The notes under the pieces are model-generated. The model was not told the origin of the DNA. It saw only the letters and a list, made by a program, of their open reading frames with translations, and did not search any database. Of a DNA stretch of 64,000 nt, positions 36,534 to 46,756 are shown piece by piece; the first letter of the stretch is position 1, and every line of letters starts with the position of its first letter. This DNA comes from Bacillus sp. REN3 (GTDB lineage: Bacteria > Bacillota > Bacilli > Bacillales > Cytobacillaceae), in assembly GCF_017912555.1 (NCBI RefSeq), contig NZ_JAERSD010000013.1, positions 59,636 to 123,635 on the forward strand, written 5' to 3'. A program made the position numbers and the translations under genes.

Positions 36534-38351
36534 TTGAGCAGACGAATGGACTCTAAGGTGATGAAACGATTCCAGTATTCAACTGACCAGGTCATTGACA
36601 AGCCTTTTAACTGGCAGCAAATGCTGAGATTGTTCAGTTATATGCTGCCATATAAAAACAATCTAGTACCGCTCTCGATCACGATGGTGCTGATCACGAC
36701 TGCAGTCAGGCTTGCAATCCCTATTTTGATCGGGGTTTACACCCTCGACCAGGCGATCAAACAAAAAGATGGAAACATGTTGATCACACTGGTTGCCATT
36801 ATCGCAGGGCTTTATACGGCTTCATACATTGCGAATAGGTATAGGATCCGCTGGATGAACCAATTAGGGCAGAATGTCATCTTGGATTTACGGAAGCATT
36901 TATTTGCCCATGTCCAGGGTCTGTCACACCGATTTTTCGATCAACGGTCTGCTGGTTCGATCCTTGTCCGCATCATGAATGATATCAATTCGCTGCAGGA
37001 GCTTTTTACAAATGGTGTCATCAATCTGCTGATGGATATGGTCCTATTGATTGGGGTTTTCTTCATCTTGTTTTCTCTAAGCCCTCAGCTGACCCTTGCA
37101 ATCATGGTGATTTTGCCAATCATGTTCCTGATTTCAACGAAGCTTAGGAAGAAGATCCGCCGTTCATGGCAGGATGTGCGGATGAAACAATCGAAGCTGA
37201 ATTCGCACCTGAATGAAAGCATCCAGGGAATCAGGGTAACGCAGTCATTTACCCAGGAAAAAGAAAATATGGCGTTTTTTGATGGCGTGAATCAAGAAAC
37301 CTTCCAAAGCTGGAAATCTGCCTCACAAAAGAATGCGATGTTCAGGCCGCTGGTCGAGCTGACAAATGCGCTCGGTACTTCTGTGCTGATTTGGTACGGT
37401 GCCAGCCTGATCCAACATGGGACGATATCAATCGGTATCTTCGTTTCTTTTGCATTTTATTTAGGAATGTTCTGGGAACCGATCTCGAGGCTTGGCCAAG
37501 TATATAACCAGCTTTTGATGGGAATGGCTTCATCAGAGAGAATTTTTGAATTCCTTGATGAAAAGCCGATTGTTTCCGAAGCCGAATCGGCAGTGGAGCT
37601 TGAAGATATCAAAGGGGAAATAACCTTCGATAGGGTCGTATTTTCCTATGATGAAAAACGGACCGCATTGAAAGGGATCAGCCTGCAAATAAAGGCGGGA
37701 CAGACGGTTGCGCTTGTCGGCCATACTGGGTCAGGAAAGACGACAATCGCAAATTTGATCAGCCGCTTTTATGATCCGACTTCTGGAATAGTTTTTGTCG
37801 ATGGTCATGATCTTAAGCGTGTATCAATCCAGAGCCTGAGGAAACGGATCAGTATCGTTTTACAGGATACCTTCATTTTTTCAGGAACGATTTATGACAA
37901 CATCCGCTTTGGACGTCCAGACGCCACTGATAGAGAAGTAAAGGAAGCAGCAGAGGCGGTGGGAGCAGCAGAATTCATCGAAAAGCTGCCGAAAGGATAC
38001 GATACAGAGGTGGAGGAACGCGGCAATATCCTGTCAGTCGGCGAGAGGCAGCTTCTATCCTTTGCCAGGGCTTTATTGGCAGACCCCAAAATCCTGATCA
38101 TGGACGAAGCGACTGCAAGCATCGATACGGAAACAGAGCTGAAAATTCAGTCAGCATTAAAAACGCTGCTTAACGGGAGAACAGCCATCATCATTGCCCA
38201 CAGGCTGTCAACCATCAGGGAAGCGGATCACATATTCGTACTTGAGAACGGCCTGTTGATCGAAAGAGGAAACCATCAGCAGCTAATGGAATTGCGGGGG
38301 GAATACTATGACCTCGTTCAAGCGCAATTCAACATGCTGGACGCTGTTTAA
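36534..38351 (+). CDS. yknV: ABC exporter half-transporter, YknV type (consensus catalytic glutamate)
   Basis: A 605-residue partner of the preceding half-transporter, 45 bases downstream in the same operon. It has an N-terminal cytoplasmic extension of about 35 residues, six membrane segments and a nucleotide-binding domain with Walker A GHTGSGKT and Walker B LIMDEATASID (catalytic Glu present). The signature is non-canonical, LSVGERQ. In the dimer this weak signature pairs with the partner's Asp-bearing site, so both defects fall into the same ATP pocket. Start is TTG with GGGGGGGAAG; ATG 36546 is an alternative. Confidence 0.87.
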   Translation: MSRRMDSKVMKRFQYSTDQVIDKPFNWQQMLRLFSYMLPYKNNLVPLSITMVLITTAVRLAIPILIGVYTLDQAIKQKDGNMLITLVAIIAGLYTASYIANRYRIRWMNQLGQNVILDLRKHLFAHVQGLSHRFFDQRSAGSILVRIMNDINSLQELFTNGVINLLMDMVLLIGVFFILFSLSPQLTLAIMVILPIMFLISTKLRKKIRRSWQDVRMKQSKLNSHLNESIQGIRVTQSFTQEKENMAFFDGVNQETFQSWKSASQKNAMFRPLVELTNALGTSVLIWYGASLIQHGTISIGIFVSFAFYLGMFWEPISRLGQVYNQLLMGMASSERIFEFLDEKPIVSEAESAVELEDIKGEITFDRVVFSYDEKRTALKGISLQIKAGQTVALVGHTGSGKTTIANLISRFYDPTSGIVFVDGHDLKRVSIQSLRKRISIVLQDTFIFSGTIYDNIRFGRPDATDREVKEAAEAVGAAEFIEKLPKGYDTEVEERGNILSVGERQLLSFARALLADPKILIMDEATASIDTETELKIQSALKTLLNGRTAIIIAHRLSTIREADHIFVLENGLLIERGNHQQLMELRGEYYDLVQAQFNMLDAV

Positions 38352-38443
38352 GGAATTGGCAGCTTCTTTTCTTGTTCTTGCCGTTTAAAGGCTGGAAAAA
38401 GGAGAGAAACAAAAGAGGAGAACTGCTCAATGCAGGCAATAAT

Positions 38444-38469
38444 AAAACCGCTGCGAAAGCAGCGGTTTT
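38444..38469. terminator. Bidirectional terminator between yknV and rnjA
   Basis: AAAACCGCTGC and GCAGCGGTTTT pair perfectly around GAAA, 10 bases beyond the rnjA stop codon and 90 beyond yknV. The four-T ends are short but the stem is very stable. Confidence 0.8.
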
Positions 38470-38479
38470 CATGTAACAT

Positions 38480-40147
38480 TTAAACTTCCATGATGATCGG
38501 AAGGATCATTGGACGGCGTTTTGTTTTTTCATAAAGGAAGGGAGCGAGTGTATCAGTTATTTCATTTTTAATCTCTGACCATTGTGTAGTCTTTCTTTCC
38601 ATCACTTTATTCAGGTGTTTACTGATTAAGCTTTGGGCATCGTTGATCAGATCCCCCGATTCCCTCATGTATACAAATCCCCGTGATATCAAGTCGGGAC
38701 CAGCAGCAATCTTGAAATCTTTCATGTTGATGCTGACCACGACGACAACAAGACCTTCTTCAGAAAGGATGCGTCGGTCGCGAAGGACAATGTTGCCGAT
38801 ATCGCCAACACCGCTGCCATCGATGTAAACATTGCCGGAAGGGATTTTTCCTGCAACCTGTGCTTCGTTTTCCCCCAGTGCAAGAACCTCTCCGTTATCC
38901 ATGATAAAGCAATTTTCTAAAGGTACTCCACAATCTAATGCTAACTTCGAGTGCATTTTTTGCATTCTGTGTTCACCGTGGATTGGCATGAAGAATCTTG
39001 GCTTCATCAGGCGAAGCATCAGCTTCTGTTCCTCCTGGCCTCCGTGCCCTGAAGTATGGATATCATTCAGGGAGCCATGGATGACTTCTGCTCCGGCACG
39101 GGAAAGCATATTGATTGTGCGGTTGACGCTGATCGTGTTGCCAGGAATCGGCGAGGAAGAAAAGACAACTGTATCACCCGGCTGGATCTGGATTTGGCGG
39201 TGTGTGCCATTGGCGATCCTTGATAATGCAGCCATCGGTTCTCCCTGGCTTCCTGTACAAAGAATGGTCACTTTATCTGCAGGCAGGCGATTGATTTGCT
39301 GAGCCTCAATGAAAGTATCCTTCGGCGCCGTGATATAGCCGAGTTCTTGTCCAATGTTGATGGCTGATTCCATACTTCGTCCAAAAACAGCAAGCTTTCT
39401 GCCATTCATGACAGCAGCTTCTGTTACCTGTTGCAATCGATGGATGTTGGAAGCAAAGGTAGCAAAAATGATTCTTCCATCAACCTTGCGGAAAATATCC
39501 TGGATACTATCGCCAACCCGGCGTTCCGACATCGTGAAGTTAGGTACTTCAGCGTTTGTGCTGTCCGAAAGGAGGCAAAGGACACCTTCCTTGCCGATTT
39601 CAGCCATTTTCGTCAGGTTCGCAGGCTCTCCTACCGGAGTGAAATCAAACTTGAAATCTCCTGTATGGACGATTTGCCCTGGAGGAGTCTTGACCACAAT
39701 CCCATAAGAGTCCGGTATGCTGTGAGTCGTCCTGAAGAACGTGACGGAAGTCTTGCGGAATTTAATGATGTCATCTTCCTTGATTTCGATTAATTTTGTC
39801 TTTCTAAGCAGGCCATGCTCCTCGAGTTTGTTACGAATCAGGCCAAGGGCCAGCTTCCCTCCGTAGATTGGAATGTTGATTTCACGGAGCAAATATGGAA
39901 TGCCGCCGATATGGTCCTCGTGGCCATGAGTGACGAACAGCCCTTTAATTTTGTCTTCATTCTTTACTAGGTAGGAATAGTCAGGAATCACATAATCGAT
40001 TCCCAGTAGCTCATCCTCTGGGAACTTGATGCCGGCATCGATCAAAATGATTTCATCCTGGAACTGCACACCGTACGTATTTTTTCCAATTTCGCCCAGT
40101 CCACCGAGGGCGAAAACTGCTGTTTGGTCATTTTTTACAAATTTCAT
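38480..40147 (-). CDS. rnjA: Ribonuclease J1
   Basis: A 555-residue beta-CASP metallo-beta-lactamase nuclease. The zinc motif H74-G-H76-E-D78-H79 is intact. The beta-CASP insert contains S-D-S-T-N-A-E and H-T-S-G-H, and the C-terminal domain follows about residue 450. RNase J1 combines 5'-3' exonuclease and endonuclease activity in mRNA decay and 16S rRNA maturation. It lies three bases after rpoY, with which it forms a conserved operon. Confidence 0.97.
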   Translation of the reverse strand: MKFVKNDQTAVFALGGLGEIGKNTYGVQFQDEIILIDAGIKFPEDELLGIDYVIPDYSYLVKNEDKIKGLFVTHGHEDHIGGIPYLLREINIPIYGGKLALGLIRNKLEEHGLLRKTKLIEIKEDDIIKFRKTSVTFFRTTHSIPDSYGIVVKTPPGQIVHTGDFKFDFTPVGEPANLTKMAEIGKEGVLCLLSDSTNAEVPNFTMSERRVGDSIQDIFRKVDGRIIFATFASNIHRLQQVTEAAVMNGRKLAVFGRSMESAINIGQELGYITAPKDTFIEAQQINRLPADKVTILCTGSQGEPMAALSRIANGTHRQIQIQPGDTVVFSSSPIPGNTISVNRTINMLSRAGAEVIHGSLNDIHTSGHGGQEEQKLMLRLMKPRFFMPIHGEHRMQKMHSKLALDCGVPLENCFIMDNGEVLALGENEAQVAGKIPSGNVYIDGSGVGDIGNIVLRDRRILSEEGLVVVVVSINMKDFKIAAGPDLISRGFVYMRESGDLINDAQSLISKHLNKVMERKTTQWSEIKNEITDTLAPFLYEKTKRRPMILPIIMEV

Positions 40148-40150
40148 AAA

Positions 40151-40363
40151 TTATCTTATCTCCAATACTTCAAAATCTTCTTTTTGTTTTTCATATTCAT
40201 AATAATTACCCTCCACAGGCTCAATGTATTCCACATTGTATTGCCTATCTGCCATTTTTGACCGAACTTCCCTTTCAGAATCAGCTTCGACATAAAATGT
40301 TTTTGTCTTCTCCCGTACAGGAACTTGCTTGATGGATTCCTGATAGTAAACTTTAAAAATCAT
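40151..40363 (-). CDS. rpoY: RNA polymerase epsilon subunit RpoY
   Basis: A 70-residue acidic protein (formerly YkzG, DUF1447) starting [10 protein letters not shown] and ending FEVLEIR. Epsilon is a small RNA polymerase subunit found in Firmicutes that binds near the secondary-channel side and resembles a phage protein fold. AAAGGAGAG precedes the ATG. The stop is three bases from the rnjA start, so the two are co-transcribed. Confidence 0.95.
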   Translation of the reverse strand: MIFKVYYQESIKQVPVREKTKTFYVEADSEREVRSKMADRQYNVEYIEPVEGNYYEYEKQKEDFEVLEIR

Positions 40364-40662
40364 CGAAAATCTCTCTCCTTTATTTTTGCTTTTGTAAAAA
40401 TAGCTTTGTCAAAATAACACTGCATATTTATTGAATAACGAACATCCATACATATTTACGGACTGAACAGAAGTGTCTCCGGCGCATTGCAGCAGGCTCA
40501 GGACGTCCGATCTTCTGCAGGAGTGTTTCGCTATCTGTTTACAGCAATGAGGTTTAACATAGCCTATAAAAAATTAACAATGGTGACATTGTAATTATTC
40601 ATCAATTAGCGATCCGTTCCATTCACTATTTTTCCGCTATTACCCAATTTACAATAAGGAAG
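40364..40662. other. Promoter side of rpoY-rnjA, no gene seen
   Basis: The minus strand carries TTGACA about 45 bases before the rpoY start but no clear -10 at the right distance. The rest of the stretch shows neither reading frames with ribosome binding sites nor strong hairpins. Confidence 0.5.
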
Positions 40663-40688
40663 GAGCCCTTCGCAAGTTTGAAGGGCTC
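40663..40688 (-). terminator. Hairpin after the tiny peptide gene
   Basis: GAGCCCTTC and GAAGGGCTC pair perfectly around an 8-base loop, seven bases after the stop of the 23-codon frame. On the minus strand it is followed by CTTCCTTATT, a weak T-rich tail. Confidence 0.6.
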
Positions 40689-40694
40689 AAAGGT

Positions 40695-40766
40695 TTAAGC
40701 GATTGTTTTTTTTCGAAGCAAATCTTTCCACTGTTTCAAGAGCTTCTTCCTTAGCTTCTTCAACAT
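40695..40766 (-). CDS. Candidate tiny basic amphipathic peptide, 23 residues
   Basis: AAGGAG lies ten bases before the ATG. The product MLKKLRKKLLKQWKDLLRKK-type helix has Leu/Trp on one side and Lys/Arg on the other, net charge about +9, and ends TIA. A hairpin follows the stop. A 29-codon frame (40687-40776, beginning MIHYVEEAKEE) overlaps it in another phase, but its ATG directly abuts the ribosome binding site. The peptide could be membrane-active or bind RNA; I know no family for it. Confidence 0.45.
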   Translation of the reverse strand: MLKKLRKKLLKQWKDLLRKKTIA

Positions 40767-40801
40767 AGTGGATCATCTCCTTACTTCTTATTTTAAACTA
40801 T

Positions 40802-40827
40802 CCTTGTCCAAAGTAAAGTAGACAAGG
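40802..40827. repeat. Inverted repeat CCTTGTC-N12-GACAAGG
   Basis: Two perfect 7-base arms with a 12-base spacer sit about 35-60 bases before the tiny peptide start, where an operator would be expected. No known regulator recognised. Confidence 0.45.
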
Positions 40828-41063
40828 AAAAGTTTAGCCAAGATAATTTTAGGGAAGCCTCTCTTTTTACTTATATTATATGATGAAATTCAGGAATTTT
40901 TCATGGGTAATCATGGAATGGCACAAATTGTCACCCGATTGACATAAGCGAGGTTACAATGTATATGCCTAAAATCAATTTGATAGACTGGGTGCAAAGT
41001 TTTCTGTATGTTAAAGTAAGACTTCAGCGTGAAAAAACATAAGTGGAAAAAAGGAGAAATAAC

Positions 41064-41834
41064 ATGAGTAAGATTGTATTTTTCGATATTGATGGAACCT
41101 TGCTGGACCACGACAAAAATTTGCCGGACTCAGCAATCGAAGGCATAAAGAAGCTTAAGAAAAATGATGTATTCATAGCGATTGCGACAGGAAGGGCGCC
41201 CTTCATGTTCGAAAGCCTTAGGAAAGAGCTCGGGATAGATTCATTTGTCAGCTATAATGGACAGTATGTCGTATTCGAAGGAGAGCCAATCTATAAAAAC
41301 CCACTGGCTTCACAAAAACTGGAGGAACTTTATTCGGAAGCCAAACAAAATGGACATCCGATTGTTTTCATGAACCAAAAAACGATGAAGGCTTCTGTAA
41401 AGCATCATGAATATATTGAAGAGAGCCTCGGCAGCCTGAAATTTCCCCATCCGGAACATGATGAACGTTTTTATGCAAACAGGGAGCTTTATCAGTCACT
41501 GCTGTTTTGCGAGGATGGAGAAGAAGAATATTACAGGGGGAATTATCCTGAATTCCATTTTATCAGATGGCATCCCTACTCCGTCGACATCCTGCCTGCA
41601 GGAGGTTCAAAAGCTGAAGGCATCAAAAAGATGATGGAGAGACTAGGTTTCCCTCCTGAAAATGTTTATGCTTTCGGGGACGGATTGAATGACTTTGAAA
41701 TGCTTAAAGCAGCTGGAACGGGAGTCGCAATGGGGAATGCAGTACCCGAACTGAAGCAGTGTGCAGATATTGTAACCCGTGGTGTGGATGAGGACGGAAT
41801 TTGGTATGGTTTAAAGGAATTAGGTCTAATCTAA
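41064..41834 (+). CDS. ykrA: HAD superfamily phosphatase, Cof type (YkrA)
   Basis: A 256-residue HAD hydrolase of the Cof subfamily. Motif I is F-F-D-I-D-G-T with nucleophile D8 and general acid D10, motif II is the Thr in A-T-G-R, and motif IV is GDGLND. The large C2 cap domain lies between (about 85-190). Members dephosphorylate sugar phosphates or flavin nucleotides. AAGGAG precedes ATG 41064. It is convergent with the deformylase gene, as in B. subtilis. Confidence 0.9.
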   Translation: MSKIVFFDIDGTLLDHDKNLPDSAIEGIKKLKKNDVFIAIATGRAPFMFESLRKELGIDSFVSYNGQYVVFEGEPIYKNPLASQKLEELYSEAKQNGHPIVFMNQKTMKASVKHHEYIEESLGSLKFPHPEHDERFYANRELYQSLLFCEDGEEEYYRGNYPEFHFIRWHPYSVDILPAGGSKAEGIKKMMERLGFPPENVYAFGDGLNDFEMLKAAGTGVAMGNAVPELKQCADIVTRGVDEDGIWYGLKELGLI

Positions 41835-42012
41835 GAGTTGAGCTTTTTTAAAGTGATGGCTATGTTGAAGATCCGTTGATGAATACTTGCTGGTCGGAAC
41901 GGAAATCAACAGTTGTATTTAACATAGCTTGAATAATGTGATCCCTCAAGCGGAATAAAGGATCCACAACGCTGCAAAGAGACGGCTTCAATTCGTCGTT
42001 CATCAAATTATA

Positions 42013-42042
42013 ATAAAAGCCGGATCAGAAATGATCCGGCTT
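42013..42042. terminator. Terminator between ykrA and defB
   Basis: AAGCCGGATCA and TGATCCGGCTT pair perfectly around GAAA. The minus strand continues into TTTATTAT after the stem, serving defB, whose stop codon touches the hairpin. Confidence 0.85.
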
Positions 42043-42595
42043 ATCTTTCTATTTGGCTGGCATTTGGGATATCAGCAAAGGGGTCCTGCTTGTTGATATG
42101 ATCATAGAACATGATGCCGTTCAAATGATCGATTTCATGTTGAAAAACGATGGCTGGAAGCCCTTTTAACCTGAGTTTGGTTTCTTTGCCATCAAGGTCC
42201 GCAGCCCTAACCGTTATCCGTGCGTATCTTGGAACGTATCCCGGAATGGCTTCATCCACGGACAGGCAGCCTTCGCCCGAAGCAAGGTAGGACTTTTCAA
42301 CAGAATGGCTGATGATCTTCGGATTGAATAATGCGTGGCTGACAATATTCCCTTTTTCATCATTCACATGAACGGCAATCATTCTTTTTGTAACATTTAT
42401 TTGCGGTGCTGCTAGCCCGATGCCTGGACGCAGGCCGTATTTTTCAGCCAGCTGTGGGACCTGGCTATTTTTTACATACTCCATCATGCTTTCCAGGGTG
42501 GCCCTATCTTCAGCTGCCGGCGGCATTTTTACTTCTTCCGCAACTTTTCGGAGGGCTGGATGGCCATCCCGGACAATGTCATCTATCGTCAACAT
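42041..42595 (-). CDS. defB: Peptide deformylase
   Basis: A 184-residue zinc/iron deformylase that removes the formyl group from nascent proteins. All three motifs are intact: GIGLAAPQ at 58-65, EGCLS with metal ligand C110, and H153-E-I-D-H157. I start at ATG 42595, nine bases after GAGGTG. The product then begins [13 protein letters not shown], equal in length to B. subtilis DefB; the ATG two codons earlier is only three bases from the ribosome binding site. Confidence 0.95.
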   Translation of the reverse strand: MLTIDDIVRDGHPALRKVAEEVKMPPAAEDRATLESMMEYVKNSQVPQLAEKYGLRPGIGLAAPQINVTKRMIAVHVNDEKGNIVSHALFNPKIISHSVEKSYLASGEGCLSVDEAIPGYVPRYARITVRAADLDGKETKLRLKGLPAIVFQHEIDHLNGIMFYDHINKQDPFADIPNASQIER

Positions 42596-42760
42596 CTTCA
42601 TTCACCTCATATTAAACGATACTATGTATTAACATGTTTAGTCTAACAAAAGAACCATAAAAAGTTAAATGGAAATCAGAAAAGGGACCCCAAGAAAATG
42701 TCCATTTTTTCCGAGTCGTGAACCTCATTAATGACTTTATCAAATGAGAGCTTGGACAGC

Positions 42761-42790
42761 GAAAAAAGAGAAGGTGTGCTTCACCTTCTC
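42761..42790 (-). terminator. Terminator of the YjcZ-type peptide gene
   Basis: GAGAAGGTG and CACCTTCTC pair perfectly around a 5-base loop; the minus strand ends in TTTTTTC. Confidence 0.88.
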
Positions 42791-42798
42791 CTGTAACT

Positions 42799-42930
42799 TT
42801 AGAATTTCCAGCAAGCGCAGCCAACAATGATCAACAGAATGAAGAGAACAACAATTAAGGCAAAGCCCCTGCCGTAACCAATTCCTGCTGCTGGATATCC
42901 ATAGCCGCAGCCATAACCAAAACCATACAT
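42799..42930 (-). CDS. YjcZ family sporulation-type small membrane peptide, 43 residues
   Basis: The product starts [13 protein letters not shown], followed by one membrane helix ([15 protein letters not shown]) and ends CACWKF. This Gly/Tyr-rich head plus single helix is the YjcZ/YtrI-unlike family found in many copies in bacilli, often expressed late in sporulation and sometimes associated with the spore coat. AGGAGGG precedes the ATG and a terminator follows. Role unknown. Confidence 0.88.
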   Translation of the reverse strand: MYGFGYGCGYGYPAAGIGYGRGFALIVVLFILLIIVGCACWKF

Positions 42931-43155
42931 AAAGAAACCCTCCTCTGATATTTTTTCGCCCGCTTTTTCTCGGGTCGATTGCTATAGCCTATGCTGGAAT
43001 GGAAAAAAGGTATAGGCTTATGCCCAAGTCATAAACTGAGGAGGAAATGAATATAGTTCTATTGTTCGGACATGCTCTTATCCGCTCCTATATCTATTGT
43101 CAAATCACGGCACAATCGCTATAGTAAAATTGGTATCTGTGAGGAGGTTATGATT

Positions 43156-43830
43156 TTGTCGGTATTTAAAAAAATCAGTTTATTATCCATCATGCTTGCT
43201 GGTGTTTTGAGCCTTGCCGGTTGCCTTGGCAAACAGTCTCCTGAGGAAAAAATGTTCGAAGAACTCGAAAAGGTTGTTTCGATAGAAAAAGATTTTGAAG
43301 AACAGCAGGAGCCGCTAGTGAAGCTTGAAAAAGAGGAAAAGAAAATTTATGAACAAATCATCTCGCTTGGAATGAAGGAATATGATCAGATTGTCAAGCT
43401 CTCAGATGAAGCATTGGCCATTGCTGACAAAAGAAGCGGGCATATTGAAAAGGAAAAAGAAAGCATTGGGGATTCGGCAAAAGAATTTGAGAATGTGCCT
43501 GGCTTGATTGAGGATATTGAGGATCAAGCATTGAAAAAGCAGGCAAAGGAACTGCAGAAAACCATGGAAGAAAGATATGAAATCCATGATGGGCTGTATG
43601 AGAACTACAAAAAAGGAATCCAATACGATAAAGAGCTTTATGAAATGCTGAAGGATAAAGAGCTAAGCTTCGAGAAGCTTGAAGAACAGATCAATAAGGT
43701 CAATGCTGTTTATGAGGTAGTGCTGGAGAAGAATAAGGAATTCAATAATAAAACAGATCAGTATAATAAACAAAAGATGGCTTTTTATAAGGAAGCTGGA
43801 ATCGAAGTGAAGGAAGAAAAACAAAAATAA
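43156..43830 (+). CDS. ykyA: YkyA family lipoprotein
   Basis: A 224-residue lipoprotein: signal with lipobox SLAGC (near residue 23), then an almost wholly helical, Glu/Lys-rich coiled-coil domain. It matches YkyA, the gene just upstream of the pdh operon in B. subtilis. Start: GAGGAGG is two bases from ATG 43150 but eight from TTG 43156, so TTG is preferred. The product is surface-exposed; its function is unknown, although the family has been discussed as cell-wall binding. Confidence 0.85.
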   Translation: MSVFKKISLLSIMLAGVLSLAGCLGKQSPEEKMFEELEKVVSIEKDFEEQQEPLVKLEKEEKKIYEQIISLGMKEYDQIVKLSDEALAIADKRSGHIEKEKESIGDSAKEFENVPGLIEDIEDQALKKQAKELQKTMEERYEIHDGLYENYKKGIQYDKELYEMLKDKELSFEKLEEQINKVNAVYEVVLEKNKEFNNKTDQYNKQKMAFYKEAGIEVKEEKQK

Positions 43831-43852
43831 GCGAAACAACTAGCGGGAGCGG

Positions 43853-43875
43853 CAATTATTTATGCGGCTCTTTTT
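43853..43875 (+). terminator. Weak terminator after ykyA
   Basis: GAGC-G-GCA pairs with TGC-G-GCTC (one G-G mismatch) and is followed by TTTTTAG. Confidence 0.55.
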
Positions 43876-44248
43876 AGTTTTGGTTGATAGTAAATGGCAT
43901 ATGAAATATTAAGGGCAGAAAGTACATAGCGGATAGGGGAATTAGAAAAGATTGGCTCAGGCCGCAAAGGATATCACAATCCTGCAGGAGAAATCCATGC
44001 TCTGTTTTTGTTAGTGAGGACTTCCTTACCTTCTATGTGATGGTCCAGCATCCGTGCAGAGAAGAAAAGTTCCTGATTCCCACGGAAAGACACCTTTTTC
44101 CGTCTTTCGGCGAGAATCTATTATGTAATACAGTTCGCTAAGAGTTTTATATTATAGTACAGTCTGTTAATGTTCACTGATACAGTTACTTAAACAGGAT
44201 AACAATATAAACAAAGTGAATAAAAAATAAAAAGATGAATCTAACTAT
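43876..44248. other. Upstream region of the pdh promoter, no gene seen
   Basis: No supported reading frame. AT-rich sequence with several TATATT-like stretches (around 44150) that could hold additional promoters. Confidence 0.5.
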
Positions 44249-44277
44249 TTGACGGGGATATTTTGGAGTTGTATACT
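44249..44277 (+). promoter_or_regulatory. Sigma-A promoter of the pdh operon or its leader gene
   Basis: TTGACG (44249-44254), 17 bases, TATACT (44272-44277). Predicted start near 44284 leaves a leader of about 316 bases before pdhA. Confidence 0.8.
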
Positions 44278-44366
44278 AAAAATCGTAGCCTTTGGTTGTA
44301 TTACTTTATTTGTTTTTTCCACTAATACAGAATCAGTGCGATTGAAAATCATAAATAGGAGTTTTT

Positions 44367-44543
44367 TTGCGGCTATTCTGTGGAAAACTAATTAATGGTG
44401 CCTCTGCAATGGAATATCTTGCAGAAGCTTTGCGAAAAGGTTGATCCCAGTATAGTCTTGTCTATTCCAAAAAAAATTATGAAAGCAACATTCGCTCGAT
44501 GCTGTATTTAGAATCCAAGGAAGATTATCCTTCATTTGGGTAA
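44367..44543 (+). pseudogene. 58-codon frame with one internal TGA in the pdhA leader
   Basis: TAGGAG lies five bases before a TTG. The frame encodes 25 residues (begins MRLFCGKLINGAS, ends EALRKG), then TGA at 44442-44444, then a further 32 residues (begins SQYSLVYSKKNY) to TAA at 44543. Both halves look coding and share the frame, so this is either a gene killed by one nonsense mutation or a short leader peptide followed by chance. No family recognised. It is transcribed from the promoter at 44249 together with pdhA. Confidence 0.4.
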
Positions 44544-44578
44544 CCTACCTTTGTATATTAATTAAATTAAAGAAGTGA

Positions 44579-45715
<1,137 letters not shown>

Positions 45716-45718
45716 GCC

Positions 45719-46696
45719 ATGGCTCAAATGACAATGATCCAAGCAATAACAGATGCTCTTCGCACAGAGCTGAAGAACGATCCTAACGTTCTAGTATTTG
45801 GGGAAGACGTAGGTGTAAATGGCGGCGTGTTCCGTGCGACAGAAGGCCTGCAAAAAGAATTCGGGGAAGAGCGTGTATTCGATACTCCACTTGCCGAGTC
45901 TGGTATCGGAGGACTTTCAATCGGCCTTGCCCTTCAAGGGTACCGCCCAGTGCCGGAAATCCAGTTCTTTGGATTCGTATTTGAAGTTATGGATTCCATT
46001 GCAGGACAAATGGCCCGTATGCGCTATCGTTCCGGCGGGACTTACACATCGCCAATCACGATCCGCTCACCATTCGGGGGAGGCGTACATACGCCTGAAA
46101 TGCACGCGGATAGTCTTGAAGGCATGGTTGCGCAGCAGCCAGGGCTGAAGGTAGTCATTCCTTCCACTCCTTATGATGCTAAAGGATTGCTGATTTCCTC
46201 CATTCGTGATAATGATCCAGTCATTTTCCTTGAGCACATGAAGCTTTACCGCTCTTTCCGCCAGGAAGTGCCTGAAGAAGAATACACCATTCCATTAGGA
46301 AAAGCAGAGGTAAAACGTGAAGGGAAAGACCTTTCCATCATCACTTACGGTGCAATGGTACACGAATCCCTGAAGGCAGCAGAAGAGCTTGAAAAAGAAG
46401 GGCATTCTGTTGAAGTCATCGATTTAAGGACTGTTATGCCATTCGACGTTGACACAATCATTGCTTCAGTTGAGAAAACAGGAAGAGCGATGGTTGTCCA
46501 GGAAGCCCAAAAGCAGGCTGGCATCGCTTCGCAAATTGTTGCGGAAATTAACGACCGTGCAATCCTGAGCCTGGAAGCTCCAGTGTTGAGAGTGGCTGCT
46601 CCAGATACTGTATATCCTTTTTCGCAGGCAGAAACTGTATGGCTGCCAAACTATAAAGATGTAATCGAAACAGCAAAGAAAGTTCTTGAATTCTAA
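45719..46696 (+). CDS. pdhB: Pyruvate dehydrogenase E1 component, beta subunit
   Basis: A 325-residue E1 beta. The N-terminal pyrimidine-binding domain contains F-G-E-D-V-G and [11 protein letters not shown], and the C-terminal transketolase-like domain includes [11 protein letters not shown]. It completes the E1 active site and binds the E2 peripheral-subunit domain. GAGAAGGAG at the pdhA end serves as ribosome binding site. Confidence 0.98.
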   Translation: MAQMTMIQAITDALRTELKNDPNVLVFGEDVGVNGGVFRATEGLQKEFGEERVFDTPLAESGIGGLSIGLALQGYRPVPEIQFFGFVFEVMDSIAGQMARMRYRSGGTYTSPITIRSPFGGGVHTPEMHADSLEGMVAQQPGLKVVIPSTPYDAKGLLISSIRDNDPVIFLEHMKLYRSFRQEVPEEEYTIPLGKAEVKREGKDLSIITYGAMVHESLKAAEELEKEGHSVEVIDLRTVMPFDVDTIIASVEKTGRAMVVQEAQKQAGIASQIVAEINDRAILSLEAPVLRVAAPDTVYPFSQAETVWLPNYKDVIETAKKVLEF

Positions 46697-46756
46697 ACAA
46701 AACCATCATTCTGCAAAAAACAAGCAAGATCGAGAAATCTTAGGAGGGTGAGTTCA

